A stretch of 64,000 nucleotides of DNA. Origin: Hygrocybe punicea. Lineage: Eukaryota; Basidiomycota; Agaricomycetes; Agaricales; Hygrophoraceae. The notes beneath the pieces are model-generated. The model made no database searches. It worked only from the letters and a program-made list of their open reading frames with translations, and had not been told where the DNA came from. The translations under genes were made by a program, and so were the position numbers. This document shows positions 53,421 to 64,000 of this stretch, in pieces. The first letter of the stretch is position 1, and each line of letters starts with the position of its first letter. The DNA is taken from assembly GCA_963556145.1 (NCBI GenBank), contig OY744469.1, positions 5,924,767-5,988,766 on the forward strand, written 5' to 3'.

Positions 53421-55243
53421 ATGCCATATAAGAAGGAACTTGGTTATGAACTTTGCATGCACATCTGCCCTGGTCGAAAATGCGACTCTCCAAAAACGAA
53501 ATGTCTTTTGTGGAAGAAGGAAGGCAACTCCTGCCAAAGACATGTCGGATCCGCACACCAACATCCCAAATGCGTTTCGTCTGGAATTTGTCCGCAGTCG
53601 GTATGTCTTGGTCGCAACATACGTGAAAATTCGCAGGGTGTCCGCAATGCGACGGCCGCGGAACTCGATCTCCTTCCACGCAAAAGGCTATCATCCGACT
53701 CTGAGATGGAAACATCATCTGACTGTGAAACGGAACCGCCAACCACCGTAAGCAACAATGAACGCCGTATAACCACATTAAGCAACAATGACGGCCGTGT
53801 TTTCAAAATCCTTTTTATCCTTGACCCAACAACTCGTATCGCGAGCAAAGCCGCAGCCATTAACGATCTTGCATTCGTCACCACAACCATATCCGACATC
53901 GAACTCGATACCATTGCCCATCTTGATGGTTACGTCCATATCATCAAGTCATACAAGAGTCGCTATTCAGCATGTATTCAAGAATGGGTAATGTCTATTG
54001 TTTAATTTGTGGATTGTTGATACTGAAACATATTTTACAACAAACAGGTTTATATCGGAATGCGACTACATCATGAGGATGGAGCCCGCCGCTTCAATGT
54101 CAAATACATATTTTGGCCCGAGTTCCTTCATGCAATACTTCGCCATCAAGACAAAGGCGATACGTGGCAAAAGTTCGCATCGGCAGATTGTGTATTTGGT
54201 GGTGTGGATATGGGAATGTCATACATGTAAGATTGACATCGCTTTAATTAATTCTGCTCCGTTTTCGCTGCATTATACTGATGTCTTGACAGCGGTAACC
54301 AATACGGATTGACACTGGAAAATGTGTCGATTTTCATGACTGGCATGGACGAACTCTGTCGAACGGCACACATCTGGCCGCCTCCGAAGCAGATGAACAC
54401 AGTCCATTCAAAATGGATACAAAATCAAAACTTGCTTCATGTCGCTTTGAATGTAACGCATACGATACGCCCTCAAGCAAAATTATTAAATGATGGCGAC
54501 CAATTCCCACCGAATATTGTCTTGAAACGGACACACAGCGACACCGGTCATCACGTCCTATTACCTGGCGACGCCAAGCGAAATTGGGAATACATGCGCA
54601 ATAACTGTGAGGTTCCAGGTTCACGTTGGTTTGGGCAAACGTACATCGAACCACTGAGTAAGATGGGCGAATGGCGTGTGTTTCTAGTTGGTGGAAAGGT
54701 CGTGTATACAGTGCACACCCTGTACAACAAGGAAAGCAAATCCTGGAAGTGGGATATCGTCTCAAGTTTCTATACCTTGGATGAGTTAAGGTGAGTGCCC
54801 TTCATTTTCACTTGTCATATCATATGTATGATTGTCTTAACTTTGTCAGAATATTTCAAACGCAGGGGACTCTATTGAAGACGGTGGCGTGCAATCCGGA
54901 CAGGGGCGCCATTTCTATTCGAGAGCAAGGCAGAAACGAGTTCTTCGACTTTGTCCAAAAGACCTATGAAGGGCTTTATGCGATAGAGTCCAATATGGTT
55001 GGTGGAAAACCATCGATGAGTGTTTTTTGCCGTATGGACATATCGCTCATTGTGGATTCCAAAACGGATACTGTGTCCTATTTCGTGAACGAGGTGGAAC
55101 GTTATCACACATGCAGCCTCTGGTCGAACATGAAGTCAGGTCCGAAATCCGTTCGAGCACCCATTGGCTCATTAGCAGACACTTTTGCAGGGGTTTTCTA
55201 TAAATGGTTGATTGACATCAAAGGTCCATACTCATATTTGTAA
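53421..55243 (+). CDS. ATP-grasp-like protein with N-terminal Cys-rich region
   Basis: Four exons (53421-53987, 54048-54226, 54293-54790, 54850-55243) join in frame to 545 residues. The N-terminus has several Cys residues (ELCMHICPGRKCDSPKTKC, HPKCVSSGICPQSVC). A linker rich in Ser/Thr/Glu leads to a domain with ILDPTTRIASKAAAIN, then IVLKRTHSDTGHHVLLP (candidate nucleotide-binding Lys), MGEWRVFLVGGKVVYTVHT, and near the end FCRMDISLIVD and YFVNEVERYHTCSLW. The order K...WRVFxxGGKV...R-x-D...NEVE is that of ATP-grasp folds, where Asp, Glu and Asn bind Mg-ATP. An ATP-dependent ligase activity is therefore plausible, but substrate and partner are unknown. All splice sites are GT-AG. The fold is my inference from motifs. 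Confidence 0.65.
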
Positions 55244-55330
55244 TATTATCTGTACAGTCAATGGATCGGTTCACGTTTATTTCACAAAACAGACATAAGA
55301 TACAAATATAAATGATGCTAAGTGGAGCAA

Positions 55331-57378
55331 TCATTTCGGCACTCCCAAGACCATGACCCATTGCACATTGAGTGAAATGCTCTTCATCATGTCATCTACA
55401 CGCTTGAATGTATTGATGGTGTGTCCAACAACGACACAGGATCCTGCAGGGATATTGTGCGGGAAGATGGGTAGTTGCTGGAGCGATATGAGAGTGGACG
55501 TGAAGTCCGCTTTGACTTTGCGTGCATCATAGATGGGCACTGACAACACATACTTAAGATATCAATTTATATTAGACGACCGGATGCTTACCAATATCGT
55601 AAAATGATAGAGCGGCCTTATGATAAGATGGAGTGGGTCGACGAGTGAATGGACTAAGTTGTACATTTTTGGATGTCGATGCCTCTATGAAAATCGATTA
55701 GGAATTACAACTAAAAATGATTAATGCACAAACTGGGAGATGTATCCATTCCACTTGCTGTGGTCGTTGAGAAGGACACATAGTCCTTATACAGTTGGGC
55801 CCGAAATTCGGACTCGCGAATCACCATTCCAATAGCACCGACATATCGCTCCCATTCCCCTTGAAGTAGTGCACCCTGTATAACCTTGACCGGCTTTGTA
55901 TTGCCACCAATCTTGGGCTCATCGAGAAAGCAGGACTCCACTATGATGACCGATGTAAAGATCGTCGGCATTCCACCTCCGACTGCATGAAAGAAGTTGC
56001 GACCAAATGCACCAGTGGAGATATGGGCAGGGTTATCACGAGAGAGATTAGAGTACCTCCCAGATCTATCAAATGTAATGGCGGAAACCAATAACCTATA
56101 TTATATCCAATGAATCGACCAAATTGACCTCAAATTGCTGTTCAAATAACGTACTTTCTGTTGATCTTGTAGATGTCAGTGATGATATCACTGAACTGTG
56201 GGTTGCCATTCCCAATTGCACTGGACCAGGATACCATTGCTGCTGCCCTGAATGGTTATGAGTAAATGACAAGGGTATAAATGCAATTGCATACTTGATA
56301 TTGACACAGTCTTGGTAGGTGTCAACAAGTTGAGGATCCCTCGTGCCAATATCGGACTCATCAACGTTCGGAGATGGTAAGCTAGATTCACGACATCTAC
56401 ATCAAACACCACGGTGTAATAAGATCCAACACACCTGGTGATCTGCGTCAGTGCATAGGTCAGATCTCCTTCATCGCCACTGGAGCCTTTATCATCGTCG
56501 GTATCATCGAGCATGATGGCCTTCGTGGACTTCGACTTCTTGGATGGAGTATTAGAAACGCTGTTACAATTAATGAATGAGAATATTCATATCGGCACGT
56601 AAAATACACACGAAATTGGCTTATCGGGGTTCTTCATCAAGGCTACTTTGCGACGATGCCTAAACAGTCAAACAATTTGTTTGAACAAATGGATATGTCT
56701 ATGATAACCGAACAACTCACTTAGAACCGTAATCCTCTTCCTCTTCCTCTTCCTCCTCTTCCTCACCGTCTCGTGATTGATTAGATGCAGCTTTCAATTT
56801 CTTGGTGGGGGAAGGCGTTTTACTATAGATAACCTGTCAATGATGAGACAATACCTATGAAAAATATTTACACATTGTCGTCATTGTCGGTGACATTGGG
56901 AGATGACATTTGACGTTTCTTTCCACTGTAACAGATTGATATCATGGTGGATATATTTGATATTGAAACACTAACACGTCTTTAACGTTGCGAAACTTGA
57001 CGGAATGCCTAGGAGGATATTGATATTTGTTAACTCATATTGGATAACAATGATATGTGATTATAGATACCTTGTGAGCGTTGACGGTGCCATTACACTG
57101 CCAGTGCTTTGAATACTGACAGCATCATCATTAGCATCGGACAAAGCCACACTGTCCATTGGTCAAAAATAGATAACGATTAAAACGATGACACATACAT
57201 ATCATCATCAGCCCAAGTCTTGATGACCTTCTTCCGCTTCTCGATTGTTGCAGAAGGCCGTCTTTAGTGCATGCAATAGAAACTTCAGTTATACCGAGTA
57301 AAATAGGGATGCATACATGGTGGCCTTGGATTTTGCTTTCGAGTTTGATTTCGTGGCGGTGGACTTCTTGGGAGGCAT
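55331..57378 (-). CDS. Uncharacterised acidic/basic-rich protein with conserved C-terminal region
   Basis: The ATG at 57378 starts MPPKKSTATKSNSKAKAT. Many very short exons (about 57378-56480) encode a disordered, charged N-terminal half: KRKKVIKTWADDDD, SPTKKLKAASNQSRDGEE with a run of Glu near 56740-56765, TPSKKSKSTKAIMLDDTDDD. From about 56480 down it is more ordered: DLTYALTQITRCVG, VNLAYHLRTLMSPILARGIL, AITFDRSGRYSNLSRDNPAH, GWERYVGAIGMVIRE-like sequence at about 55840, and LPIFPHNIPAGSCVVVGHTI; stop at 55331-55333. Its 3' end is 88 bp from the end of the convergent ATP-grasp-like gene. I know no function. Nuclear location is suggested by the basic patches. Exon borders are approximate. 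Confidence 0.55.
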
Positions 57379-58040
57379 TGGAGAGCGGTAAAAGTTGATG
57401 GAATAGTGGATATCATCTCCACTCACGCTTTAAATCACTCAAAAACAATAAGCTATGAATTTAAGATGAATCGGTGAATCCAAAACTTCAACAATAACAT
57501 CAGAGGATCCACCATTGGCACATGCTCATATACCAAACGAGGCTTCTTGGGCCATGTACTCCATGCAAAGCGCAAAGGTATGCATGAAAAATGGATGACT
57601 GTCCACATGATATTCGCCACAAGTTTATACTGGTAGATTTCATGAATTGTTGACAAATTCAATTAAAGTTAGGAATGGAGACTAAACAAAAAGGGGTATT
57701 CATAAAACAAAAATGCATAATGCCAAATTAAGAAACATGGGGTATACTAACAGATATTGATGCATAATGGATAGGGGCTAATTTTAATGCTGTGCACACA
57801 TATACTGTGATGCAGAATTAATGCGGAAAAGCTGGAGTACATGCTTGACTATACCATATCCAAACCAGACAGCTGACAACCAACATTATGTGGTGCATTT
57901 GAAAGACATGGAAAGGATCCGTATTATGCAAAATGACGCAAACTTCAATATTGAAGAATGCAATACAAAAACAAAAGCAAAACGGATCCTGAAAGCTATC
58001 ATCACATGGACATCAAAAGCCAATATGGATATGATCGGTG
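57379..58040. other. Divergent spacer, no gene seen
   Basis: A 660-bp AT-rich region separates two divergent genes. An open stretch at 57821-58063 lacks motifs and overlaps the next gene's start. Confidence 0.4.
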
Positions 58041-59296
58041 ATGGCGGAAGATATAATCCATGAAGTGGACGAAATTGTGCCACGCAATATACATCTCACC
58101 ACTGCTTTGTACGTGATGGACAACTATTACAACTTCAAGGGTGCATGTTAGCAATATCCACCATATATATACTGGCTAGTATTTGACACCAAATTGACAG
58201 CTGAACATCTGCAGGAAATCATATCTGCACGCTTAGACGATGATGAAAGTCAGCTTGCGAAGGCCACAAACGTAAGTCATTGGATTTGAAAAGGTATATC
58301 ATATTGACCGCATTGCCAGATTGCAAATGTCAATATTGTGCATGTTGACTCTCCAAATTGCTGGAAGTTTACACTTCCAACCAATGATGAATCCGAACAT
58401 CAAGAATTGGTATTAAGTTTGCAAGCGATTTTGGTGGCGAAAGATCTTCCACCCATAACAACCAGGTATGTGCTAAATTCGTATCAATTCCTTGAATACC
58501 ATTCTGATGAATCACTGCAATAGTCAACCAGAACGCCGAACGCCCTTCATACGTCAAAGCATAGTCGTAACTGGCCTTGATACAACGGGCTTTCAATCCT
58601 ATATCGATAACCTTCGGATTCTGCACCAGAAACTGGCTCGTCAATTTCCTGACAAAGCAATGCAAGCTTTTACGCCTTCTACATACATGGATTACATGGC
58701 ACTCGCAATAGGAACCCGATATTTCACTGATCGCCGACATGACAACACTTCCTCTCACATTCCATTCGAGTATGTCATCGATCCAAAAGGCATATTAACC
58801 TCACTTGCGAATTCCCGCTACTTTCATGGCCAGGACAATTGCGTACTTTATTACAAGTTGAAGTCTGATAGAAATCGACATTGGTGAGTGACGATGAATT
58901 GGGATCACATCCCTACTGATGGAAATATTTATTAGCTTCATTCCAACAAACCCAACTTGCTTTAGAATCGGTGATATAGTGGAGGTTCAGTTTACAATAT
59001 CGGCAGTTCCGGTAAAGAAGGATAAATTCAAGATGATTCTGAATCTACGGTCATTGGCACTGGTAGACAGTGACTTCACAGAGGTAACACTTTAATACAT
59101 CAAGAATTAAACGAATACTGATGTATATTCTCAGGAAGCAACTATGATTCGCAACAAGACAGCTTTGCCTACACCAACTACACAGCCCAGAATAGCCATC
59201 AAACGGCATGTTGGGTATGTGGAAGAGGGTAATGATGCAGAGGGTGTTGTGGAAACAAGGCGACGCTTCTATAATATGAATATAGACCGATGCTAA
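58041..59296 (+). CDS. Uncharacterised Agaricomycete family protein
   Basis: Six exons (58041-58140, 58201-58271, 58320-58465, 58524-58883, 58936-59083, 59135-59296) join in frame to 328 residues, starting MAEDIIHEVDEIVPRNIHLT. The middle has IVVTGLDTTGFQSYIDNLR and QAFTPSTYMDYMALAIGTRY. The C-terminal part, NCVLYYKLKSD, then FRIGDIVEVQFTISAVPVKK and KMILNLRSLALVDSDF, is a pattern I have seen in many mushroom hypothetical proteins (IVEVQ-x-SF-x-VPV...LRSL). That region looks like a small beta-rich domain. Function unknown; no signal peptide or membrane segment. The gene looks intact. Confidence 0.65.
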
Positions 59297-59383
59297 TGTA
59301 TAATATTGTATGTGTACTCAACCCGTTGATATGTTACAGCTGTTTTGCTATCTGATGGCAGCAACTGCACCTTTTTGAATCAA

Positions 59384-59854
59384 TTGAGAAATTTGGACTT
59401 GGTAGAATTTTGGGTGCTGTGTTTTGTATCTCATGAAATACTATTTGGATTAAGATGGTTATACAGGGAAAGTTGTACTATGTCTTGAGGACTATCTACG
59501 CCTGTAATTACATTTGAACAATATTTAGGATATAGTGAGTTGTTGATGAAATAAAAGGTAGACCAGTACTTTTTGACGCCCAAAATGATACTGTCAAATT
59601 ATGACATCGAAAGAGCTCATATGAAGAAGACTGGAGGGAGAAGGTTGTTCATCTTTTCAAGGCCTAGAAGTACATATACCATATTCTTCTCTATTTTTGT
59701 CCTTTGAGCCGTCATTGCATCTGTACTATGTTTGTCTGTCACTAGGCTCGAAATACAACCAGAATCATAAACTGTATAACCATCTTGATCCAAGCAGTAT
59801 TTCATGAGATACAAAACACAGCACCCAAAATTCTACCAAGTCCAAATTTCTCAA
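59384..59854. repeat. Fold-back element: 83-bp inverted arms around 305 bp
   Basis: Arms 59384-59466 and 59772-59854 are reverse complements with about three mismatches (for example GGATTAAGATGG versus the complement of CCATCTTGATCC). No clear target duplication is visible. It could be a MITE or a local inverted duplication. Confidence 0.85.
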
Positions 59855-60010
59855 TGTGCCTTTTTGCTGAAAAGATGAGAATGAGCTATTGAAAATCCAT
59901 TATCTACCTATAATCCAGATTTAATGTTTGCATATTCTCTTTGTATCACCACTGGATAGCTAACTATATCCAATGTTCAATGTGTACTGATCACATATGA
60001 CAATAGTAAC

Positions 60011-60072
60011 CTGAACATATTGACCGAACACATTGACCGAACACACTGAACATGTCCAATATGTTCGGTTTG
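60011..60072. repeat. Solitary relic of the 82-bp satellite
   Basis: TGACCGAACACA, CTGAACATGTCC and ATATGTTCGGTT follow in the same order as the palindromic core of the satellite, about 7 kb from the array. Confidence 0.6.
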
Positions 60073-61150
60073 TGGTCCATGAAACTGAATTACAATTCAT
60101 TGTACAAATTCAATCAAACTACCTTTACTTCGCATATGTGATGCATAACCTTTTGTTCAAAGACGTGTCATATTAACTGGACGAAATCTGCAGGTACAAC
60201 AAGCATATTTACTCCTTTATATCTAAATTGATGACGAAATTCACTGCTGTACTGAGAAGCCTATGTTGCTATGTTCCTGCATTGATACCATTGGATTGTA
60301 TCTTGGCCCAACCTTCACTTCTTCCCATCCTGCCATAAATATGATGCTTTGCTATTTAATAATTGCTTTCCAATCATATTATTTTGTTCTGGCATGATTG
60401 GAGCTTCTCTTGAACTAATTATGTTCCTTGTCCTTGTGTCTGGATCTCGAATCATTATGCAGTTGACTGCATTTATTGTACTATTTTCGTGTCCTTTGAT
60501 GAAACATCAACAAATTATACACCTCACCCTTATGAGCCCATTCAATGAATACATTGAAACAGCATCTGGGGTACCAATGTGTGAACTCCATAGTTTCTCA
60601 ATGTTGATAGCTCTGCTTGCACTTTCTCTGCTTCAATATGGGATGTCAAATATGGCACATAATGCACATCCAACAACTGTCCAGACTTTTATTTCTGCTA
60701 TTATTTGTGCAATTGCAATGCCCCGGATTCAGGTAGGGACATCTGCAAAACACTTTGTGCCGAAAAATGATGAACCCGCTGGTTAAACCAGTGTTAAACC
60801 TGTTCCTTGTGATTCCAATGTACATAGCTGTTATATGTATCTGTAAACAAAGATATCATATCTGGTTCATTCAGTCTATATTGCACTGGCAATTCCTCAG
60901 AATACAGCAGGGATACTAGTTGGACAATACAGAACTCTCAGTACTGTTCAGACAGGTTTTCAACTCATCCATATGTCATAATGCACATTACACCAACAAA
61001 GAATACGATTATTGTCATGAAGTCGACTTAGCAGTGGACTACACTTTCCCAACTTGGCACCTTTGATCTGGTGACCTTATTGTTCTTGCTCATTTGAGAC
61101 AACAAATTCTCACAGTTACAAAGTCAGCAGTCACACGGTTTCAAATTTAT

Positions 61151-62010
61151 TCACAGGGCTTCAAAATTGTTCCCACAGTTTACAATAATTGTTCCCACGG
61201 CTTGGCAAATTAGAGTCTGACCCTGAGTTGAAAAATCCACCGTATAGAACGATTCCCTTATAGGGACTCGTAATAGTGTACGACTTACTGTAAGAGGTGT
61301 GAACGGTTGCCGATCTAGAGGGTGATGCGGCGGAGAATCATTACGTATCTGCAAAGGCTTCAGCTTTATTCTTGTATTGTAAAGAGCATGACGTACTGGG
61401 GCAAGAGCCATGGGTACGGCACCATTGTATGGCACCCAGCGGTTGCGGGAATTTTGGTAAACCGAGTCGGCTCTGGTTTCAAATGGACGGGCAAGCTCAT
61501 GAAGAGTCGGCAAAGGGAGCAAGCTTGAGGGATTGGGTGCGGAGGATGTATGCGATGGGTTGACACTCAGAGACATACGAGAAGAGTCAGGTGTCGACGA
61601 CATGTGGGGATTGAAGGGAAGGGGGGAGTGTCCAGAATCCTGGTGATTTGTGGGCTTCTTATAGCAATGATACAGCTCGGCGCCCATTTCATGCATGCGA
61701 GTAGTGGCCATGCCTAGGACATGCAGGGCTGAATTCAATAAACCTGAATAAGAACGGCACAACGAGCCAGTGAAGCTGTTGGTGTGAAGTGGTCAGGGTG
61801 AACTACGCCCAAGTTAACTTGCTCACCTTGAAATCGGCAAGAGCACAAATGGTTGAAACTTGAAAGATCCTCTCCCATTCATTGTTGAGTCCCTCAGAAA
61901 GCCAGTTGCATTTGCCGTGACACCGTTTGACATTGCAACGATCCAGAGGGCAGGAATCGGGCAAGGGATATTGGTGGAGTTGGAAGCGGCCAATTCTGAC
62001 ACGATCAGGG
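61151..62010 (-). CDS. Possible Cys-rich hypothetical protein (5' end unclear)
   Basis: A minus-strand frame from about 62010 reads CPLDRCNVKRCHGKCNWLSE then GLNNEWERIFQVSTICALAD and reaches an intron donor at about 61828. It can be spliced to SFTGSLCRSYSGLLNSALHV, MATTRMHEMGAELYHC and a Pro/Ser/Asn-rich tail ending at 61151. The first part looks like a conserved Cys/Trp motif with a helical segment. I see no ATG in frame before a stop near 62015, so the 5' exon is missing or the gene is broken. The family is not recognised. Confidence 0.4.
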
Positions 62011-62193
62011 CTGTTTCAGGTGGAAGGACTGAAAGGGGTCGGGCTAGTGGGGCATAAAGGATGCGCAGATGGCAATGTACCGTATTGAAGACTGACGAAG
62101 CAGCACAACGAGAGGACTTGAAAACTTTAAGAAGGTGGGAAATGGGCCAACAGGATGGCTATGTCCTGAAACGGATTATTCACGCAAAGCACA

Positions 62194-62247
62194 CTAAATC
62201 GTTGATTTGGGCATGGAGAGGTCTTGATGCCCAAATCAATGATTTAG
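62194..62247. repeat. Perfect-looking hairpin, 21-bp arms, 12-nt loop
   Basis: Arms 62194-62214 and 62227-62247 are reverse complements with a single mismatch; each contains GATTTGGGCAT or its complement. It lies in a plus-strand open frame (62061-62336) without other features. Confidence 0.85.
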
Positions 62248-62335
62248 CGGACGCTAGGACAGGTTTAGATTTTATTGAGAGCCCTCAAAGGACCCGAGGC
62301 AAAGGCCCATTGGACTACTTTCGGTTGAAAATATG

Positions 62336-62756
62336 ATTCTATCTTAAATTTATCCTGCGGGAAGTCACCCATTTACTTGAAGTTTTGGGAGATTACAAGG
62401 TTCATTTTATATTCTACCTGCTTAGATACTTTTAGTCAACTATTAACTACATTTCAGTAAGGAGCAGTCTCACTCTCAGCACAAGAGAGAAATCAACGAC
62501 CTGCCTTTTTTGGTTGCGAGGCTCAGTGTGATATCCAATTTGATTTGCTGCCATTGTGATGGCCTCCCACTGAGTTCTCCTTCTCACTGAGGCTCCTTTA
62601 TGCTCTACAAGCCTTGCTGAAATGTAGTTAATACTTGACTAAAAGTATCTAAGCAGGTAGAATATAAAATGAACCTTGTAATCTCCCCAAACTGCAAGTA
62701 AATATAACAGCATTGCTAAAAAAGGAAGTTGTGAAACCGCGCAGCCTCAATCGCGC
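62336..62756 (-). repeat. Dispersed repeat, copy B, interrupted by a MITE
   Basis: Reverse complement of 27022-27138: 62336-62370 matches the TAAATTTAAGATAGAAT side and 62704-62756 the CACAACTTCC side. The MITE at 62371-62703 separates them, and about 24 bp of copy A are absent. Confidence 0.8.
62371..62703. mobile_element. 333-bp MITE with 87-bp terminal inverted repeats
   Basis: Left arm 62371-62457 and right arm 62617-62703 are near-perfect reverse complements; both ends read ATTTACTTG inward. There is no coding capacity. The uninterrupted copy of the host repeat at 27022-27138 acts as the empty site (GTCACCCAATATAACAGC). The target duplication cannot be fixed because the junction is AT-rich. 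Confidence 0.85.
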
Positions 62757-63235
62757 CACCATCAGACTTGCTTCACTCCCTTGATATATCTATCCCTGCA
62801 ATTTACAAATATCATGCTGATATATAAGTAGGGCGTTTCTCGGTGTAGATTGGCACACCTCAGGAGTTCCAACATTTAGTTGGGGTCTAAAGTGGTTTCT
62901 AAAGTGAGCGGAAAAATATAATTTTTAGATTTACATTTAGGCCTAGCCTAAATATTGAATTTAAGTCACAAATAAATGTACATCTAAAGTATTTATTTAG
63001 TTTCATCTTTAGACTAGTTTTACAATTAAAATGATGACCTGTTCTAGATTGTGGAAGGAAAACAGAATTTCGCTACAAGTTTACTCAAATTTGCTAGTCT
63101 AAATTTAGGTATCATCCAAAGGCAGGCCAAAATTTAAACTTTCAGTGTGACTAAAATAATGGATTTAATAGTTATCAAAAAAAAAAATTCGGCGGTTATC
63201 AACATTCCAAATTTCAATCAGAACTAAAGCTATTG
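62757..63235. other. AT-rich region, no gene; short palindrome
   Basis: No gene seen. ATTTAGGC-CTA-GCCTAAAT near 62935-62953 is a hairpin, and CTAAA/TTTAG words recur through 62885-63115. Confidence 0.4.
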
Positions 63236-63335
63236 CCCGCGCAATCGCCCACCCGTCGTCCACCCATCGCCCACCCATCGCCCACCCATCGCCCACCCGT
63301 CGCCCACCCATCGCCCACCCGTCGCCCACCTCCCA
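63236..63335. repeat. 11-bp minisatellite (ATCGCCCACCC)n
   Basis: About nine tandem units of ATCGCCCACCC or GTCGCCCACCC. The complementary strand reads GGGTGGGCGAT repeats. Confidence 0.9.
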
Positions 63336-64000
63336 ATCATGACCTGAACCCAGCTCCGACGTCGACAAAACCAATCAATTTTTTTTTTTCGACCTCACAC
63401 CCACCGTGACGCCATCTCGCCATCTCTCCCGCTCCCGCTCATCCCATCCCCGGCATCTCCCTTGCCCAAGTATGACGATCTCCCACACCCCACGCCATCT
63501 CCCTCGCCCTCGCCGCCATTTCCCACCCTCGATTTCCTGCCAAGCCGTCGCCCACACCTCCGCCCTCCCCATCATCTCCCTCGTCCACACCCACGCCATC
63601 TCCCATCTCCCTCGTCGTCGTCGCCATCTCTCCTCACACTCGCCATCTCCCACACCCTTGTCGCCCACGCCGCACCCTCGTCGCACACGCGACGCTCTCA
63701 TCGCCACGCCGTCGCCACGCTCTCATCGCCCACGCTCCCATCGCCACGCTCTCATCGCCCACGCTCTCATCGCCACACTCTCGTCGCCCACGCTCTCGTC
63801 GCCCACATCTAACCCATCCAAAATTGGATCCCCCATGGCCATGCCCGCGCCATCTCCCTCGTCCACACCCACGCCATCTCCCCACCATCCCATCCCATCA
63901 CCACGCAATCTCCCACACCCTCTCGTCGCCCTCCCATCGTGCCCCCGCCATCTCCCTCACCCATGTCCACGCCATCTCCCTCACCCTCATCGCCAACGCC
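63336..64000. repeat. Degenerate C-rich low-complexity region to the window end
   Basis: Mixed TCGCCCACGCTC, CCATCTCCCTCG and ATCGCCACGCTC units continue past the window edge. Open frames here on both strands are products of the repeat composition and not supported genes. Confidence 0.8.

Larger units (their letters stand above)
59297..61150. other. AT-rich region without a supported gene
   Basis: Apart from the fold-back repeat and the satellite relic, I see no gene. One 145-codon hydrophobic frame (60349-60786) starts with TTG and has no recognisable domain, so it is left out. Confidence 0.5.

Noticed and set aside
60349..60786. 145-codon hydrophobic plus-strand frame
   Set aside because: It starts with TTG, lies in AT-rich DNA, and has no recognisable motif or supporting splice sites.
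27022..62756. Calling the whole 35-kb segment a giant Harbinger transposon
   Set aside because: The inverted repeats lack a demonstrated target duplication or Harbinger-type ends; kept only as a finding to test.
63375..63908. Gly/Arg/Trp-rich frames on the minus strand at the window end
   Set aside because: Products of the C-rich low-complexity repeat; no domain and no stable frame.
63236..64000. Telomere or subtelomere
   Set aside because: No TTAGGG/CCCTAA repeats are present, and the sequence continues past the window as degenerate minisatellite.
1..64000. tRNA, rRNA or snRNA genes
   Set aside because: I scanned for tRNA-like cloverleaf boxes and rRNA motifs and found none I could support by eye.

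Overview
The window is nuclear DNA from a filamentous basidiomycete, most likely an Agaricomycete. Genes are cut by many short (about 45-65 bp) GT-AG introns. The gene content is typical of that class: a CxC5/CxC6 cysteine-cluster protein of the KDZ-transposon world, a BTB protein, a DUF4436 membrane protein, a kinase with an N-terminal helical region, a Zn2Cys6 regulator, a PIF/Harbinger element and a Helitron. A mitochondrial ribosomal protein uS8 gene is the one clear housekeeping gene. I see no tRNA, rRNA or CRISPR array.

Layout. 1-2218: 3' part of a vWA-E2 ubiquitin-conjugating gene (+), abutting a convergent cell-surface protein gene (2219-3528, -). 3.7-13 kb: CxC5/CxC6 protein (+), an uncharacterised Cys-rich protein (-), a BTB protein (+) and a second uncharacterised Cys-rich family member with an in-frame TGA (-). 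The first and last of these share an identical 31-bp sequence just upstream of their start codons. 13.8-26 kb: DUF4436 protein, uS8m, a beta-trefoil lectin reading frame running straight into a four-helix/kinase gene (possibly one gene), and a Zn2Cys6 factor with long Gln/His tracts. 27-31 kb: PIF/Harbinger transposase and its Myb-like partner, facing each other. 30.5-39 kb: a Helitron on the minus strand encoding a 2263-residue RepHel and a USP-like deubiquitinase, with a recognisable 3' hairpin plus CTAG end.

41729-41828 is a 100-N gap. The 9.36 kb before it (32373-41728) is repeated after it (41829-51185) with one visible 1-bp indel. This is best read as two contig ends that overlap but were not merged, so the genome probably has one Helitron here, not two.

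51.2-64 kb: a lysine/acidic-rich protein gene, an 82-bp satellite that switches orientation in the middle, an ATP-grasp-like gene, two further lineage-specific genes, AT-rich DNA with a fold-back element, a possible Cys-rich gene, a 333-bp MITE nested inside an older repeat, and a C-rich minisatellite up to the window end. A roughly 110-bp repeat sits in opposite orientations at 27.0-27.1 kb and 62.3-62.8 kb and brackets the transposon-rich part.

Most promising observations: the Helitron with a deubiquitinase-like partner, the possible lectin/four-helix/degenerate-kinase protein, the shared upstream 31-mer, and the polarity-switching satellite. The assembly overlap must be resolved before anything is counted.
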